From the NCBI GenBank assembly GCA_017416505.1, contig JAFQCI010000019.1:13179-77178 (forward strand): a stretch of 64,000 nt of DNA, read 5' to 3'. The notes under the pieces were generated by a model. It was not told the origin of the DNA. It made no database searches and was given only the letters and a program-made list of their open reading frames with translations. This DNA comes from Lachnospiraceae bacterium (lineage in GTDB: Bacteria; Bacillota_A; Clostridia; Lachnospirales; Lachnospiraceae). Numbering within the stretch: the first letter of the stretch is position 1; each line of letters opens with the position of its first letter. Made by a program: the position numbers and the translations under genes. Positions 36,858-45,842 of the stretch are shown piece by piece.

Positions 36858-37688
36858 CTATTCCGACTCTGTCTCTGATTTTTTAGTAGGTTCTGGTTGT
36901 TTTGCATTTACCACAACATACAATAAATCTGTTTCCTTTGCATTGTCGGAGAAATTTGCATTTTCTTTCCATGACATTTCTATTAAATAATAATCATATT
37001 CATATTTGCTATTTTTATAAGTCAAATGCAATTCAGCTCCTATGGCATCGGTTTGAAATAACAGATACTGCCCCTTATTTTCAACTCCACTATAATCACT
37101 CTTATCAATTGTACCATCCCCATTGGTATCAACATTAAAAACTGCCTCCCACCGTTCTTCACTTACATTTTTGTCTGAAAGATTTGTTACAGTGCTACTA
37201 TCAGAAGCCAGTCTTTTCGTCCAATAAAAATCATCCACATCTTCTATCAAAATGCTTCCATCAGGTACCTTGTCCGATTCATCATATGAATTTTTGGTTA
37301 ATTCATACACCTTATAATCCAAAGGCAAATTTTCTGTATAAATAAATTCTAAATCATAATTAAAATCCGACTCTTTTGCAATATCAATTATTTCACCTGT
37401 AATATCGTCAGGCTTTTTGTTACTGACACAGATAACCACCTGTTTTACTTCTCCTGGATGAATATTTCCCACTGAAAACTGTAAAGATTGCTTATCCCCA
37501 GGATTCAATAAATATAAAAAATACGGTGACATAATTTCAATATCCTTGCGGTCAGCTTCATGTCTTTGCCCTGATAATAAATACCATGCGAAAGACCCGC
37601 CTACTGCCATAAATAGTATCATTGAAATAACTATGAAAAAAGGCTTTCTTCTTATATTTAATTTTTTTAATTTTCCTTCTTTCTTCAT
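36858..37688 (-). CDS. SipW-locus secreted protein with AWY signal, 276 aa
   Basis: Basic N-terminus, hydrophobic helix (about 17-33) and A-W-Y at 34-36, the hallmark position of SipW-type signal peptides (as in TasA and camelysin families). The mature part contains LNPGDKQSLQFSVGNIHPGE, reminiscent of TasA-like beta-sandwich proteins that begin with a 'NxxPG' strand pair. It ends in a charged tail (EPTKKSETESE). It may be a minor fibre subunit or anchor. Exact role unknown. Confidence 0.6.
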   Translation of the reverse strand: MKKEGKLKKLNIRRKPFFIVISMILFMAVGGSFAWYLLSGQRHEADRKDIEIMSPYFLYLLNPGDKQSLQFSVGNIHPGEVKQVVICVSNKKPDDITGEIIDIAKESDFNYDLEFIYTENLPLDYKVYELTKNSYDESDKVPDGSILIEDVDDFYWTKRLASDSSTVTNLSDKNVSEERWEAVFNVDTNGDGTIDKSDYSGVENKGQYLLFQTDAIGAELHLTYKNSKYEYDYYLIEMSWKENANFSDNAKETDLLYVVVNAKQPEPTKKSETESE

Positions 37689-37782
37689 ATGCTATTCTCC
37701 ATTCTAATACTATGAAAAACTATATCTTTCCATATCGTCCACTCATACTATTTTGAAGCAACCAACCAGTCAACACATTATC

Positions 37783-38700
37783 CTATTGGTAAGTAGAAAC
37801 TTCAAAATGAAAGTTTAATGCTGATACATAATTTCCTATCTTAGTATCATCCCAGTCATAGGCTTCGATTCTTTCATCTTCGGATAGACTACTACTATAT
37901 CTGCCCTCATATACAATGACATCAACATTTTCTTCCGTACTTGTACTCCACGGATTATATATTGAACTGTTATAATCCGTAATATCATATCCCGGTATAT
38001 CCGTATATTCATACGGCCAGTACCAGTAAAGTGTCACATATTCTATCTCGGCATTCGAAACAGTACCCGTTAATCCTGATGTTATGGTAGTTTCAGAATC
38101 TGCTTCATTATTCGCTCCTAAATCATCACCAGATGTATCTTCTGAATCATTCTCTATAGTACTATCGAAATAATAAGGAATAACTTTCTGATAAACATTC
38201 GTTGGTTCGCTCTCCGCCACTGTTGTATCTTTTACAGCATAAAATTTAATATGATTTTGCACCAAATCTAATAATTCTTCATTGCTAATATCTTCTACCC
38301 CATCAACCACCGTAATACTTGGAGTAATGCGTATGATATAGTTCATATCCGCCTCAGAAGAAGTGCTTATCTTAAATTTAATGGTTCCATAAGAACCCGG
38401 TCCCAATTTTCCCTCTTCAATATTGGTCAACTTCGCTAAATCAATATCAATTACCTTATTACCAGTATTAATGGCATTCATGGTATAGTATGTAACATCC
38501 TCACTTGCATCTTCTGATATAATTGCCATTTCAACACTTAAATCATCGATACCACCTGCCTGCTGGAAATAGTTTTTGATTGTGACGGGTCTGTTTCCTA
38601 AAAACCAGGCGACAGTTGCCCCGATGATAAGAATCGTTGTTACAGTAATCATAATTATGGTTAATACAGTTTCCTGTTTAAACAACCGTCTCACCGCCAC
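37783..38700 (-). CDS. SipW-locus secreted protein with AWF signal, 305 aa
   Basis: Hydrophobic helix (about 12-30) and A-W-F at 31-33, then LGPGSYGTIKFKISTSSEADM, close to the conserved strand pattern of TasA/camelysin-like proteins. An acidic low-complexity segment (about 185-205) and an aromatic patch (YVTLYWYWPYEY) follow. It lies about 75 bases behind the signal-peptidase gene, so it is a likely substrate of that enzyme. Confidence 0.65.
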   Translation of the reverse strand: MAVRRLFKQETVLTIIMITVTTILIIGATVAWFLGNRPVTIKNYFQQAGGIDDLSVEMAIISEDASEDVTYYTMNAINTGNKVIDIDLAKLTNIEEGKLGPGSYGTIKFKISTSSEADMNYIIRITPSITVVDGVEDISNEELLDLVQNHIKFYAVKDTTVAESEPTNVYQKVIPYYFDSTIENDSEDTSGDDLGANNEADSETTITSGLTGTVSNAEIEYVTLYWYWPYEYTDIPGYDITDYNSSIYNPWSTSTEENVDVIVYEGRYSSSLSEDERIEAYDWDDTKIGNYVSALNFHFEVSTYQ

Positions 38701-38775
38701 TCACATCCTTTCCTGATAAATTCCTACTAAAATTTTAAACTTTGATTTTGTCTATTTTAAGCTTTATTTTTCTAG

Positions 38776-39429
38776 CTAAAAATCTTCTTCCTCATCCTCT
38801 TCTTCCGTTGTTTCTTCCATTTCCTCAGCAGCAACAACTTCTTCTTCCCTAAGTATATCATCTTCTTCGTCCTCTTCCTCTTCATCCTCTGCACCGAAGA
38901 TTAGAATTCGTATCAGTTGATACAAATACGAAAGCAAACAAAATAACAATGGAAGAATTATTACAATAAAATAAATTTTACTATCAGATAACTTATTTAT
39001 GATGTTACCAAGCGCCAATCCACCTGGAAGTTTGTCTGTATATTTTCCTAAAATATCTTCATAAGATACGGGTAAATTATCCGGGGTAGAATAGGCATCA
39101 CCTTTCGTAATAAACTTCGTTTCTCCTGTATCCGGGTCAACATACATATCATAAACTCTATGGGTATTAAAGTAACCATAGATTTCTGCTTCTCTGGAAA
39201 CAAAAGTGATAATATCTCCTACCTGAATTTCTTCTATCGGAACTGCTTCTACTATGATACATTCATTATGTACAATCTCAGGCTCCATACTAGTACTAAG
39301 TACCCTTAATAAATGGTGTCCAAAAATGGAAACTGTCTGATACTTGTTTACGGAATATATAATATAGCACAAAGCAACCAATAGTAGAACAAATAATGTA
39401 TTTCCTATCCATTTCAGTGCTTTTCTCAA
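38776..39429 (-). CDS. sipW: SipW-like signal peptidase I (Ser/His type)
   Basis: 217 residues. N-terminal membrane helix (about 8-27); the catalytic Ser lies in LSTSMEP (S47) and the dyad partner is His in NTHR (H90) instead of lysine, the mark of archaeal/ER-type signal peptidases such as SipW. KGDAYSTPD supplies the conserved aspartate (D111). A second helix near 151-173 and a very acidic cytoplasmic or outer tail of about 40 residues follow. SipW enzymes process TasA-type fibre proteins in biofilm loci; here five or six candidate substrates surround it. Confidence 0.9.
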   Translation of the reverse strand: MRKALKWIGNTLFVLLLVALCYIIYSVNKYQTVSIFGHHLLRVLSTSMEPEIVHNECIIVEAVPIEEIQVGDIITFVSREAEIYGYFNTHRVYDMYVDPDTGETKFITKGDAYSTPDNLPVSYEDILGKYTDKLPGGLALGNIINKLSDSKIYFIVIILPLLFCLLSYLYQLIRILIFGAEDEEEEDEEDDILREEEVVAAEEMEETTEEEDEEEDF

Positions 39430-39510
39430 TCACTTCACCTAATTCTTTCTAAAACTTTTTCAAAACTATACTTTTTTTAATTTTATAGTTTTATTTTTCT
39501 ATTGCTTATT

Positions 39511-39566
39511 TTACATATTACTTTATTTCACATATTGTTTTCTTTCACATATTTCTCTCACATATT
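39511..39566 (-). repeat. Spaced AATATGTG repeats upstream of the signal peptidase gene
   Basis: Minus strand AATATGTG occurs at 39529-39536, 39546-39553 and 39559-39566, with a related AATATGTA at 39511-39519. The 156-base gap between the DUF2357-like gene and the signal peptidase gene is otherwise featureless AT-rich DNA. Confidence 0.35.
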
Positions 39567-39585
39567 TTTATATTATTTTATTCTT

Positions 39586-40779
39586 TTATTTTCTTTGTTT
39601 TTTCTTTTTATTTGCCCTTTCAAGCTCATTTTTCTCATTTTTACGCTTGTTCTGAATGTCGATTAACTCATTCATGACAATCTTTCTAAGGGTATCGTCA
39701 GGAATACCACTTTCCCGGACAATTAAATCCAAAAATTGTCGGATATATTTGGTATTAATTTCTTTTTTTCGTTCTTCATGATTGATATCTATTTTATTTG
39801 CGTCCTCTACCTGATTATGTATCATAGCATAATTCCAAATAAAGGAGTCATAGATATCCTTTTCAAATTCTTTTGAAATAATCGGCTCGTGTTTCACCAG
39901 ATTTACTGTATACCCTACTTTATCGTAGGCATAAATAAAATTCCAAAGATTCAGACACTTCTTATAATGAGTGTTCTTTTTTATGGCATTGGTCTTTACG
40001 ATAGGGTGCCTTACACTGGCGAATCCTCTCATCTGCATGATAAATTCTGTAGATGCAAGTCCATTTACCTGTCTATGTATTTTAATCAATCTTGAAAAGA
40101 TATCTTCATTTTCTTTTTCATTTACCAAATCGGATTGTTTGTCCCTGACTTTAAGCTGGAACTTATAATCAATGGTTTCTGTATAATTATCAATTTTAGA
40201 TTCCATTTCAAAAAAGGAACCCAACTCGTCCTTCGTATTTTCAAAAATAACATTATATCTTTTATTTACAAAATGCTGTAACTCAGCAATTAAAGTACAA
40301 ATAAACCGGTTTTCATATATATTTAAACTTTCTTCCTTAAATACATTTAAAATTCGGTTTGGAATTACCGTTCCATCCTCTTCATATTTATCAATAAGGT
40401 CACTGTGCTGTGTTAAGTGTCGGATGGACTCTGTCGTAATATTTCTTGCCATGGCAATATTTACAATCTCACGGTCTTCTTCAATAAATTTTCTAGGGTT
40501 CATAATAACATGATGTAAGGAGGGCAACGCTTCTTCGATGGCACTAATCCAGTCTTCATCCACACTCTTTATCAAACGGACACACTTAAAGGTATAAAAA
40601 TTTGTACTGGTATCCAATAGATTGTAGAAATACTTGTAAAATGCATCGTCTTTGGTTGCCTGAAGGTTCGACTCTGCCATTTTCCGATATACATTCTGTA
40701 CGACATCTTTTTCATCATCAAATAAGATTTCTGCATCCTCTTCCATCATCTCATTTTCTTTAAATGGCATTTCCTGCAT
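39586..40779 (-). CDS. DUF2357-like (McrC-family-like) partner of the AAA+ ATPase
   Basis: 397 residues, soluble. Segments such as SLNIYENRFICTLI and an arginine/aromatic-rich part near NGLASTEFIMQMRGFASVRH recall DUF2357 proteins that accompany McrB-like ATPases. I see no PD-(D/E)xK nuclease motif in the remaining C-terminus, which is instead a lysine-rich tail. AAGGAGA precedes ATG 40779. It follows the AAA+ gene by 93 bases. If the family call is right, it would be an adaptor for the ATPase without nuclease activity. Confidence 0.5.
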   Translation of the reverse strand: MQEMPFKENEMMEEDAEILFDDEKDVVQNVYRKMAESNLQATKDDAFYKYFYNLLDTSTNFYTFKCVRLIKSVDEDWISAIEEALPSLHHVIMNPRKFIEEDREIVNIAMARNITTESIRHLTQHSDLIDKYEEDGTVIPNRILNVFKEESLNIYENRFICTLIAELQHFVNKRYNVIFENTKDELGSFFEMESKIDNYTETIDYKFQLKVRDKQSDLVNEKENEDIFSRLIKIHRQVNGLASTEFIMQMRGFASVRHPIVKTNAIKKNTHYKKCLNLWNFIYAYDKVGYTVNLVKHEPIISKEFEKDIYDSFIWNYAMIHNQVEDANKIDINHEERKKEINTKYIRQFLDLIVRESGIPDDTLRKIVMNELIDIQNKRKNEKNELERANKKKKQRK

Positions 40780-40872
40780 CGTCCCTGTCTCCTTTCATCT
40801 TATTGCTACTATTCTTTCTGCTATAGGACTTTTCATTTCCCACAGCAGATTTCTTTTTTACTCCATTACATT

Positions 40873-42573
40873 TTAACCCATAGAGCCACTCATCTTCTTC
40901 AGTCGAAGTAAGTACTCTTTACTGATTTGGAAGTTTTCTTCTCCAAATGCATTGTTAAGATAGATAATAAGTCCATCTAATTCATCCCTGATAAATCCAA
41001 GTCCTAAGGATTCGAATTTTCTTAAAATCTTCTTTGCGAACATGAAATCAATGCCTCCAAGTTCTGTGCCACCACAGGCAATATAACATGGAACAAATTC
41101 TTTCATCTGCCTTAAAATACGGTTACCAAAAGTTAATCGGAAATGTTCAATTAAATATTGGTCTAATTTATCTAATTCCAATAAATAGTTTTCTGAAATC
41201 GGATATTTTCGCTTTGCTTCTTCGTACATTTCAACCATATGAGTAAAGCTTAAACGAATTGGTTCTGTTTCTGGTGCCTCGAACATTTCTGCTCTTGCAT
41301 CCAAATCGATTGGAATGGCACGGTCATATACCTTATCCGATACTGCAAAGGTGGAATCATCATTATTAATGGTTCCAACATACCATACATTGGATGGAAT
41401 CCAGACTTTACCTTCTATCATCTTTTCAGGGTCATTGTTTGCTTCCGAAGATACTACGGTTACAAACCGTTCATCTTCTCTAGGCAATTCCAGAATAGAA
41501 AGCATTTCTGCGAAATAATATTCCACACGGGCGATATTCATTTCATCCAGAATGATGAGTTTCATATCATCGTAATACTGTGCTTCATAAATTGTTTTTA
41601 AGAAATCAGTTTCTGTGTATTTCTTTGTAAAGTCATTATAGTATCCGAATAATTCGGTACGGTCTCTCCAGGATGGCTGTACGGAACAGATTAAACTTGG
41701 ATTTTGAAGATATTGTCCTAAAGCGTATGGCAAAGAAGTTTTACCTGTACCGGAAATACCTTGTAAAATCAGCATCTTCGCCGAACCAAATACTGCAAAA
41801 GTCTGTTTGATTACTTCTAAATCGTAGTACAAATGCAGTTTAGAAGCTGCAAAGTTACGGAAATTAATACAAACTTCTTCCAATGTGATAGTTTTATTAT
41901 ATTCCGGTGCCACATAATCCGGTGCTAAATACACCCGGTCTACACTAGAAAGACGTGGGAATCTTAGTTCTCCAACCTTGACCTTTTCTACTTTCTTTTC
42001 ATCATAAACTTCATTCTTTTCTCCTGAAGTCTCTGCTGATTCAAATTGTGATGTTTCCAAACCGTCTGACTGTTCTGAAGACTCCACGGTACTTGCTACT
42101 TCCAGTTCTGTCTTGCCCTCAGGAGCAGTACTTCCTTCTATCTCACTTGGAATACCATCCAAACCTACTGATAACAGTTCTTCATGTACTTCCATTCCTA
42201 ATTCTGAAATTCTCATAGCAAGAATTTTATCTTTTTCATAATTGGCTTTCATAACTTCTCTTTTTAAAGTGACGATTTCATCTTTCATCTGTTCGTATTT
42301 CACAACATCCACTTTAAAGGAGAAAAGTACTTTTATCCCTTTCCAAATCAGATAAAGGATAAGCCCTATTAAGATATAAATCAGTATATGTGTGATGATA
42401 TATGCCACCCAGCCTAAGGGTGATAAATCGGCATAATAGGAATTGAATAGATTTTGGTAAAACTGGATATCTAAAATTCCGAGGATACAATCCTTTATGG
42501 CTATCACAACATTGTATAAATGGTCAAAAATAGACCTCATGAAATTGTAAAAATAATAAAAATAAGCGTTCAT
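40873..42573 (-). CDS. Membrane-anchored McrB/MoxR-like AAA+ ATPase
   Basis: 566 residues. A membrane helix (about 56-78), then a coiled coil (about 92-135), a long acidic Ser/Glu-rich linker (about 140-200) and a AAA+ domain: Walker A GISGTGKTS (272-280), Walker B LIILDEMN (339-346), sensor GTINNDDST and arginine-finger candidate DRAIPIDLD. The DEMN sequence and the insert SWRDRTELFGYYN resemble McrB and related AAA_5 proteins. Being tethered to the membrane inside a secretion locus, it is unlikely to be a restriction enzyme; it may remodel or assemble the exported fibre machinery. Confidence 0.8.
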   Translation of the reverse strand: MNAYFYYFYNFMRSIFDHLYNVVIAIKDCILGILDIQFYQNLFNSYYADLSPLGWVAYIITHILIYILIGLILYLIWKGIKVLFSFKVDVVKYEQMKDEIVTLKREVMKANYEKDKILAMRISELGMEVHEELLSVGLDGIPSEIEGSTAPEGKTELEVASTVESSEQSDGLETSQFESAETSGEKNEVYDEKKVEKVKVGELRFPRLSSVDRVYLAPDYVAPEYNKTITLEEVCINFRNFAASKLHLYYDLEVIKQTFAVFGSAKMLILQGISGTGKTSLPYALGQYLQNPSLICSVQPSWRDRTELFGYYNDFTKKYTETDFLKTIYEAQYYDDMKLIILDEMNIARVEYYFAEMLSILELPREDERFVTVVSSEANNDPEKMIEGKVWIPSNVWYVGTINNDDSTFAVSDKVYDRAIPIDLDARAEMFEAPETEPIRLSFTHMVEMYEEAKRKYPISENYLLELDKLDQYLIEHFRLTFGNRILRQMKEFVPCYIACGGTELGGIDFMFAKKILRKFESLGLGFIRDELDGLIIYLNNAFGEENFQISKEYLLRLKKMSGSMG

Positions 42574-42658
42574 ATCGTTACCTCGTCTATCTTATTCCTA
42601 ACATCATCGTGACTTAGTGACTTGATTTTAAGGTTTTGTTTCAAATGTCATATGGCAA

Positions 42659-42717
42659 CTATGCCCGTGCTATATAGCTCCATTGTTCTTTCCAAAGTCG
42701 CTAATAGACGGACATAG
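42659..42717 (-). other. Long intercistronic hairpin before the AAA+ gene
   Basis: CTATGCCCGTGCTATATAGC (42659-42678) pairs with GCTAATAGACGGACATAG (42700-42717), about 18 pairs with two bulges and a 21-base loop. No U-run. It lies in the 219-base gap between a fibre gene and the AAA+ gene and could stabilise or separate transcript segments, allowing high fibre and low ATPase output. Confidence 0.5.
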
Positions 42718-42792
42718 ATTGTTCCATATGATTCTAAAAAAATAAACTATTTTCTACTTATATACTTTGATAATCTATTAGGTTGTTGTATC

Positions 42793-43728
42793 TTAAGATG
42801 CCTTTGGTGTTGCTTCAAATTGAATTTGAGCCGCTATTTCTCTTAAAGCGATGCTATTTCTACAATCCTCATCAGTTCCTTCAATCCAAACATACATTGT
42901 AACCTGTACTGGAACACCTTCGGTCATTTCATATAAGATATCATCTTCATAGTTTGTCCCATCTGTAGAAGCAAAGAAAGTTCCATCCGCTTTTTGTGCA
43001 ATCGTTGTATAAGCTCCATAATTTGCATCAACATTATCCGCGCCAGTAACAGTGTCAGCATAATCAGCTTTCGTTCTATCATTTTCAGTTACACTATTAG
43101 GTTCATATATTTTTGTAACATCGCCCTCTGCATTTTTAAAAGTAAAACTGATTCTTACTGCATTTGCAGCAGTATTAGTATCACTATCTGTCTCATTATT
43201 CAAAACATACGTTCCGGTTTTATTTATTAAATCACCATCTGTCAATTTTAAATCATATTTTTTAGTTGATATACTACCCTCTTCTCCTACTAAAAGAAAG
43301 AAAACTTTCTCATATACATAGTCATCTAAATCATCATCACTAATTTCTGAAACCTTTTCTACAGATGTTCCATCTCCATTATATTCTGGAGAAACAAAAG
43401 TTAAACCATCCATAGTAGTAGTTGGCATTAAATATTCGCGGTTTCCATCCTCATCCAATCCTAAATCCAATTCCGCTTTATAGTCACCATCTACAATATA
43501 ACTGGTACCACTTACTCTACTATTTGCAATTTGCAGATTTCCTAATGTATCTGCTGTAAATTCCATACCCTGAATTTTCGCCGTATTACTTAATCTGTAC
43601 CAAGCAAAAGTTGATGCAGATAATACCAGTACACTTACCATAATCATGATAATTGCCAGTTTCATTTGCTGCATGGTTCTTAGAGATCTTTTTCTTTTTG
43701 TCTTTTTTGTTTCTTTTGAATTATTCAT
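42793..43728 (-). CDS. TasA-like secreted protein, paralogue A (AWY signal)
   Basis: About 311 residues from ATG 43726-43728 behind GAGGT. Basic N-terminus, helix (about 23-40), A-W-Y at 42-44. After it FTADTLGNLQIANS matches VADHAGNLQIADD in the next paralogue. The C-terminal part holds VWIEGTDEDCRNSIALREI and ends IQFEATPKAS; the same W-x-E-G-x-D-x-x-C pattern occurs in the genes at 43877 and 44905. Probably a structural fibre subunit exported and trimmed by the SipW-like peptidase. Confidence 0.7.
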   Translation of the reverse strand: MNNSKETKKTKRKRSLRTMQQMKLAIIMIMVSVLVLSASTFAWYRLSNTAKIQGMEFTADTLGNLQIANSRVSGTSYIVDGDYKAELDLGLDEDGNREYLMPTTTMDGLTFVSPEYNGDGTSVEKVSEISDDDLDDYVYEKVFFLLVGEEGSISTKKYDLKLTDGDLINKTGTYVLNNETDSDTNTAANAVRISFTFKNAEGDVTKIYEPNSVTENDRTKADYADTVTGADNVDANYGAYTTIAQKADGTFFASTDGTNYEDDILYEMTEGVPVQVTMYVWIEGTDEDCRNSIALREIAAQIQFEATPKAS

Positions 43729-43876
43729 ATAAATTACCTCTTTTCTTTTTCTTTTTATTTTTATTCTTGTACTGTTTATAATCAACTAATTTGAAATATA
43801 GCCTTAAACAGTTTTAATACTAATAGAAATGAAACAGCTTTCCAGTTTGATAAGTCTTACCTATCATGAATTTCTT

Positions 43877-44755
43877 TTAATTGGTTACTTCATTTGATAT
43901 AAACTGAATCTGTCCTTTTATCATAGTTGCACCAACTGAATTTGCACAGTCATCATCGGTTCCTTCCATCCATACTCTCATAGTTACTTTCGTATCTACA
44001 TTTTCTTGAATCGTAAAGAGTACTTTTGAATTTCCTGTTCCAGGGTCTAGGAATACTCCACTGGAATTTTGTTGATATACTGTGTACTTACCATAGGTAC
44101 TGTCAACAGAATGTGTTGCTGTATCAGTTTCAGTATTATGTACATCACAATTTGGCTCATAAACATAAGTACTTCCATTTACTGTGAAACTGATTCGTAC
44201 CGCATAAGCTGCTGTATCACCCTCTGTTCCATCACGTAAAATATAAGAACCCATATCACCACCATTTCCCGGTCCTACCAAAGCAACTTCATAGGTAGTC
44301 CCACTTCCGGTAGACCCATCACCACTGCTCGCCTTTAAATAAAAGGTCTTTTCGTAAATATAGGAATTCTTTAATTCATTAGCGTCTGTAATTTCCGTCA
44401 CAGAATTTACTATATTATTCGCATCATAAACCGGTGCCCAAAAGGTAGCACCATCATTCGAGGTTACGGGACTTAATCTTACTGACTTCATGTAATCAGA
44501 ATCCGTCGCCGATGAAAGGTCTAATACATCACCATATGTACCAGGTCCGGTTCCTAAATCATCCGCAATCTGTAAATTTCCAGCATGGTCTGCCACCAAT
44601 GCTAAATTCTGCACCCTTGGATTATTACTTACTGAAAACCATGCAAAGGTTCCTACCGTAATAAGTACCATGATAATTAATAAAATAACGGTGAGGTTTT
44701 TTCGAATATATCGAAAAACTGCGTGCTTCTTATTCTTTTTGTTATTTTTCTTCAT
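43877..44755 (-). CDS. TasA-like secreted protein, paralogue B (AWF signal)
   Basis: About 292 residues from ATG 44753-44755, five bases behind GGAGGG. Helix (about 21-37), A-W-F at 38-40, then VADHAGNLQIADD. VWMEGTDDDCANSVGATMI near the C-terminus repeats the paralogue A motif. Similar layout, length and spacing (about 150-base AT-rich gaps on either side) suggest gene duplication. Likely the major or co-assembling subunit of the surface fibre. Confidence 0.7.
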   Translation of the reverse strand: MKKNNKKNKKHAVFRYIRKNLTVILLIIMVLITVGTFAWFSVSNNPRVQNLALVADHAGNLQIADDLGTGPGTYGDVLDLSSATDSDYMKSVRLSPVTSNDGATFWAPVYDANNIVNSVTEITDANELKNSYIYEKTFYLKASSGDGSTGSGTTYEVALVGPGNGGDMGSYILRDGTEGDTAAYAVRISFTVNGSTYVYEPNCDVHNTETDTATHSVDSTYGKYTVYQQNSSGVFLDPGTGNSKVLFTIQENVDTKVTMRVWMEGTDDDCANSVGATMIKGQIQFISNEVTN

Positions 44756-44829
44756 ATGCACCCTCCATTTCTATCTTGAAACATCTCATTTTCTATAAAT
44801 ATAAATCACCATCTTATCAATGGGAATTT

Positions 44830-44864
44830 ATGTTACTGTTTACGAGGCACGAGTGATCAGTAAC
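44830..44864 (-). other. Intercistronic hairpin between fibre genes
   Basis: TGTTACTG (44830-44837) and CAGTAACA (44857-44864) form a perfect 8-bp stem. No U-run. It sits between the genes at 44905 and 43877. Confidence 0.35.
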
Positions 44865-44904
44865 AAATTTATCACTATGTAATCATTTTCTTTCCGAAAT
44901 CCTA

Positions 44905-45819
44905 TTATTGATAACTGAAGGTCATGTACATTTCCACCCAACCTCCTAAAATAGAATCCACACATTCCGGGTCTTCTCCCTCGTACCAGATGACTACGGT
45001 ATACTTGTCCACTTCGCCATCTGCGATTTCTTCACGAATTCCGTTACAGATTACCGTTTCAGAAAGAAAAGGTTTCGTAGTTAATTTATATGCAGTGTTA
45101 ATACCTGTAGCATTCTCTAATCCAGTTCCTTTTAATTCTGAAAGGTCTCCGGTTATCTTCGTATATAATTCCGGGTGTTCCGCATCTTCTTCAAACGGAA
45201 ACGGGAAGATGGAATACTGTGCTTCCGCTTCTCCATCTGCACCGGTCATGGCGTATATGGTCTGCTTCCCATTATAATACACCATAATCCAAGAAGCCTT
45301 ATCTGCATTTTTCTCTGCCTGTCGGATATTCAAGGTATATTGATAATCCTTCGTCTCACCCGTTTCATTGGTAAGGTAAAATGTCTGTGCTACATAATTC
45401 GGTCCATTATGCATTCCATCCACATCTTTCACATCTTTCGAAATATCGTAGATACTGATATTATCTGCACTGGCTACTGCGACACCGTTAATACAAATCA
45501 TTTTCTCATCAAAATTTGTCGTGTTCGAAAGGTAGAATCCGTCTCTGGACATTTCACTATCTAAACTGATAACAAATTCTCCGGCTCCGGTATAGTATGC
45601 AGATAAGATAAATAAAACAGCAAGTATGGTACAGATAATCAATACCCCCTGCCAGGCTGCAGCCACTCTAAAAAGGCTTCTGGTTAAACTGACACCACCT
45701 AAAAACCAGTGATTGAAGCGATTTGCCAGGTCAAACCGGCTGATAAGGCTTCGCTTCGGTAACTTCCCTGCGGCATTTTTAAGCCCCTTTTTCCCTTTCG
45801 GTTTATGTCTTTTACCCAA
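44905..45819 (-). CDS. TasA-like membrane-anchored protein, paralogue C
   Basis: 304 residues. A long basic cytoplasmic N-terminus (about 1-55) and one helix (about 58-77) without an A-W-[FY] site, so it may stay anchored. The C-terminus IWYEGEDPECVDSILGGWVEM carries the motif shared with paralogues A and B. It is the first secreted-protein gene after the HD-GYP gene (23-base gap). It may be the base that anchors the fibre to the membrane. Confidence 0.65.
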   Translation of the reverse strand: MGKRHKPKGKKGLKNAAGKLPKRSLISRFDLANRFNHWFLGGVSLTRSLFRVAAAWQGVLIICTILAVLFILSAYYTGAGEFVISLDSEMSRDGFYLSNTTNFDEKMICINGVAVASADNISIYDISKDVKDVDGMHNGPNYVAQTFYLTNETGETKDYQYTLNIRQAEKNADKASWIMVYYNGKQTIYAMTGADGEAEAQYSIFPFPFEEDAEHPELYTKITGDLSELKGTGLENATGINTAYKLTTKPFLSETVICNGIREEIADGEVDKYTVVIWYEGEDPECVDSILGGWVEMYMTFSYQ

Positions 45820-45842
45820 ATCTCTTCACTCCTACTTTTATC

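Noticed and set aside
39586..42573. McrBC restriction system
   Set aside because: The ATPase is membrane-anchored, the partner lacks a visible PD-(D/E)xK nuclease, and both are embedded in a secretion locus.
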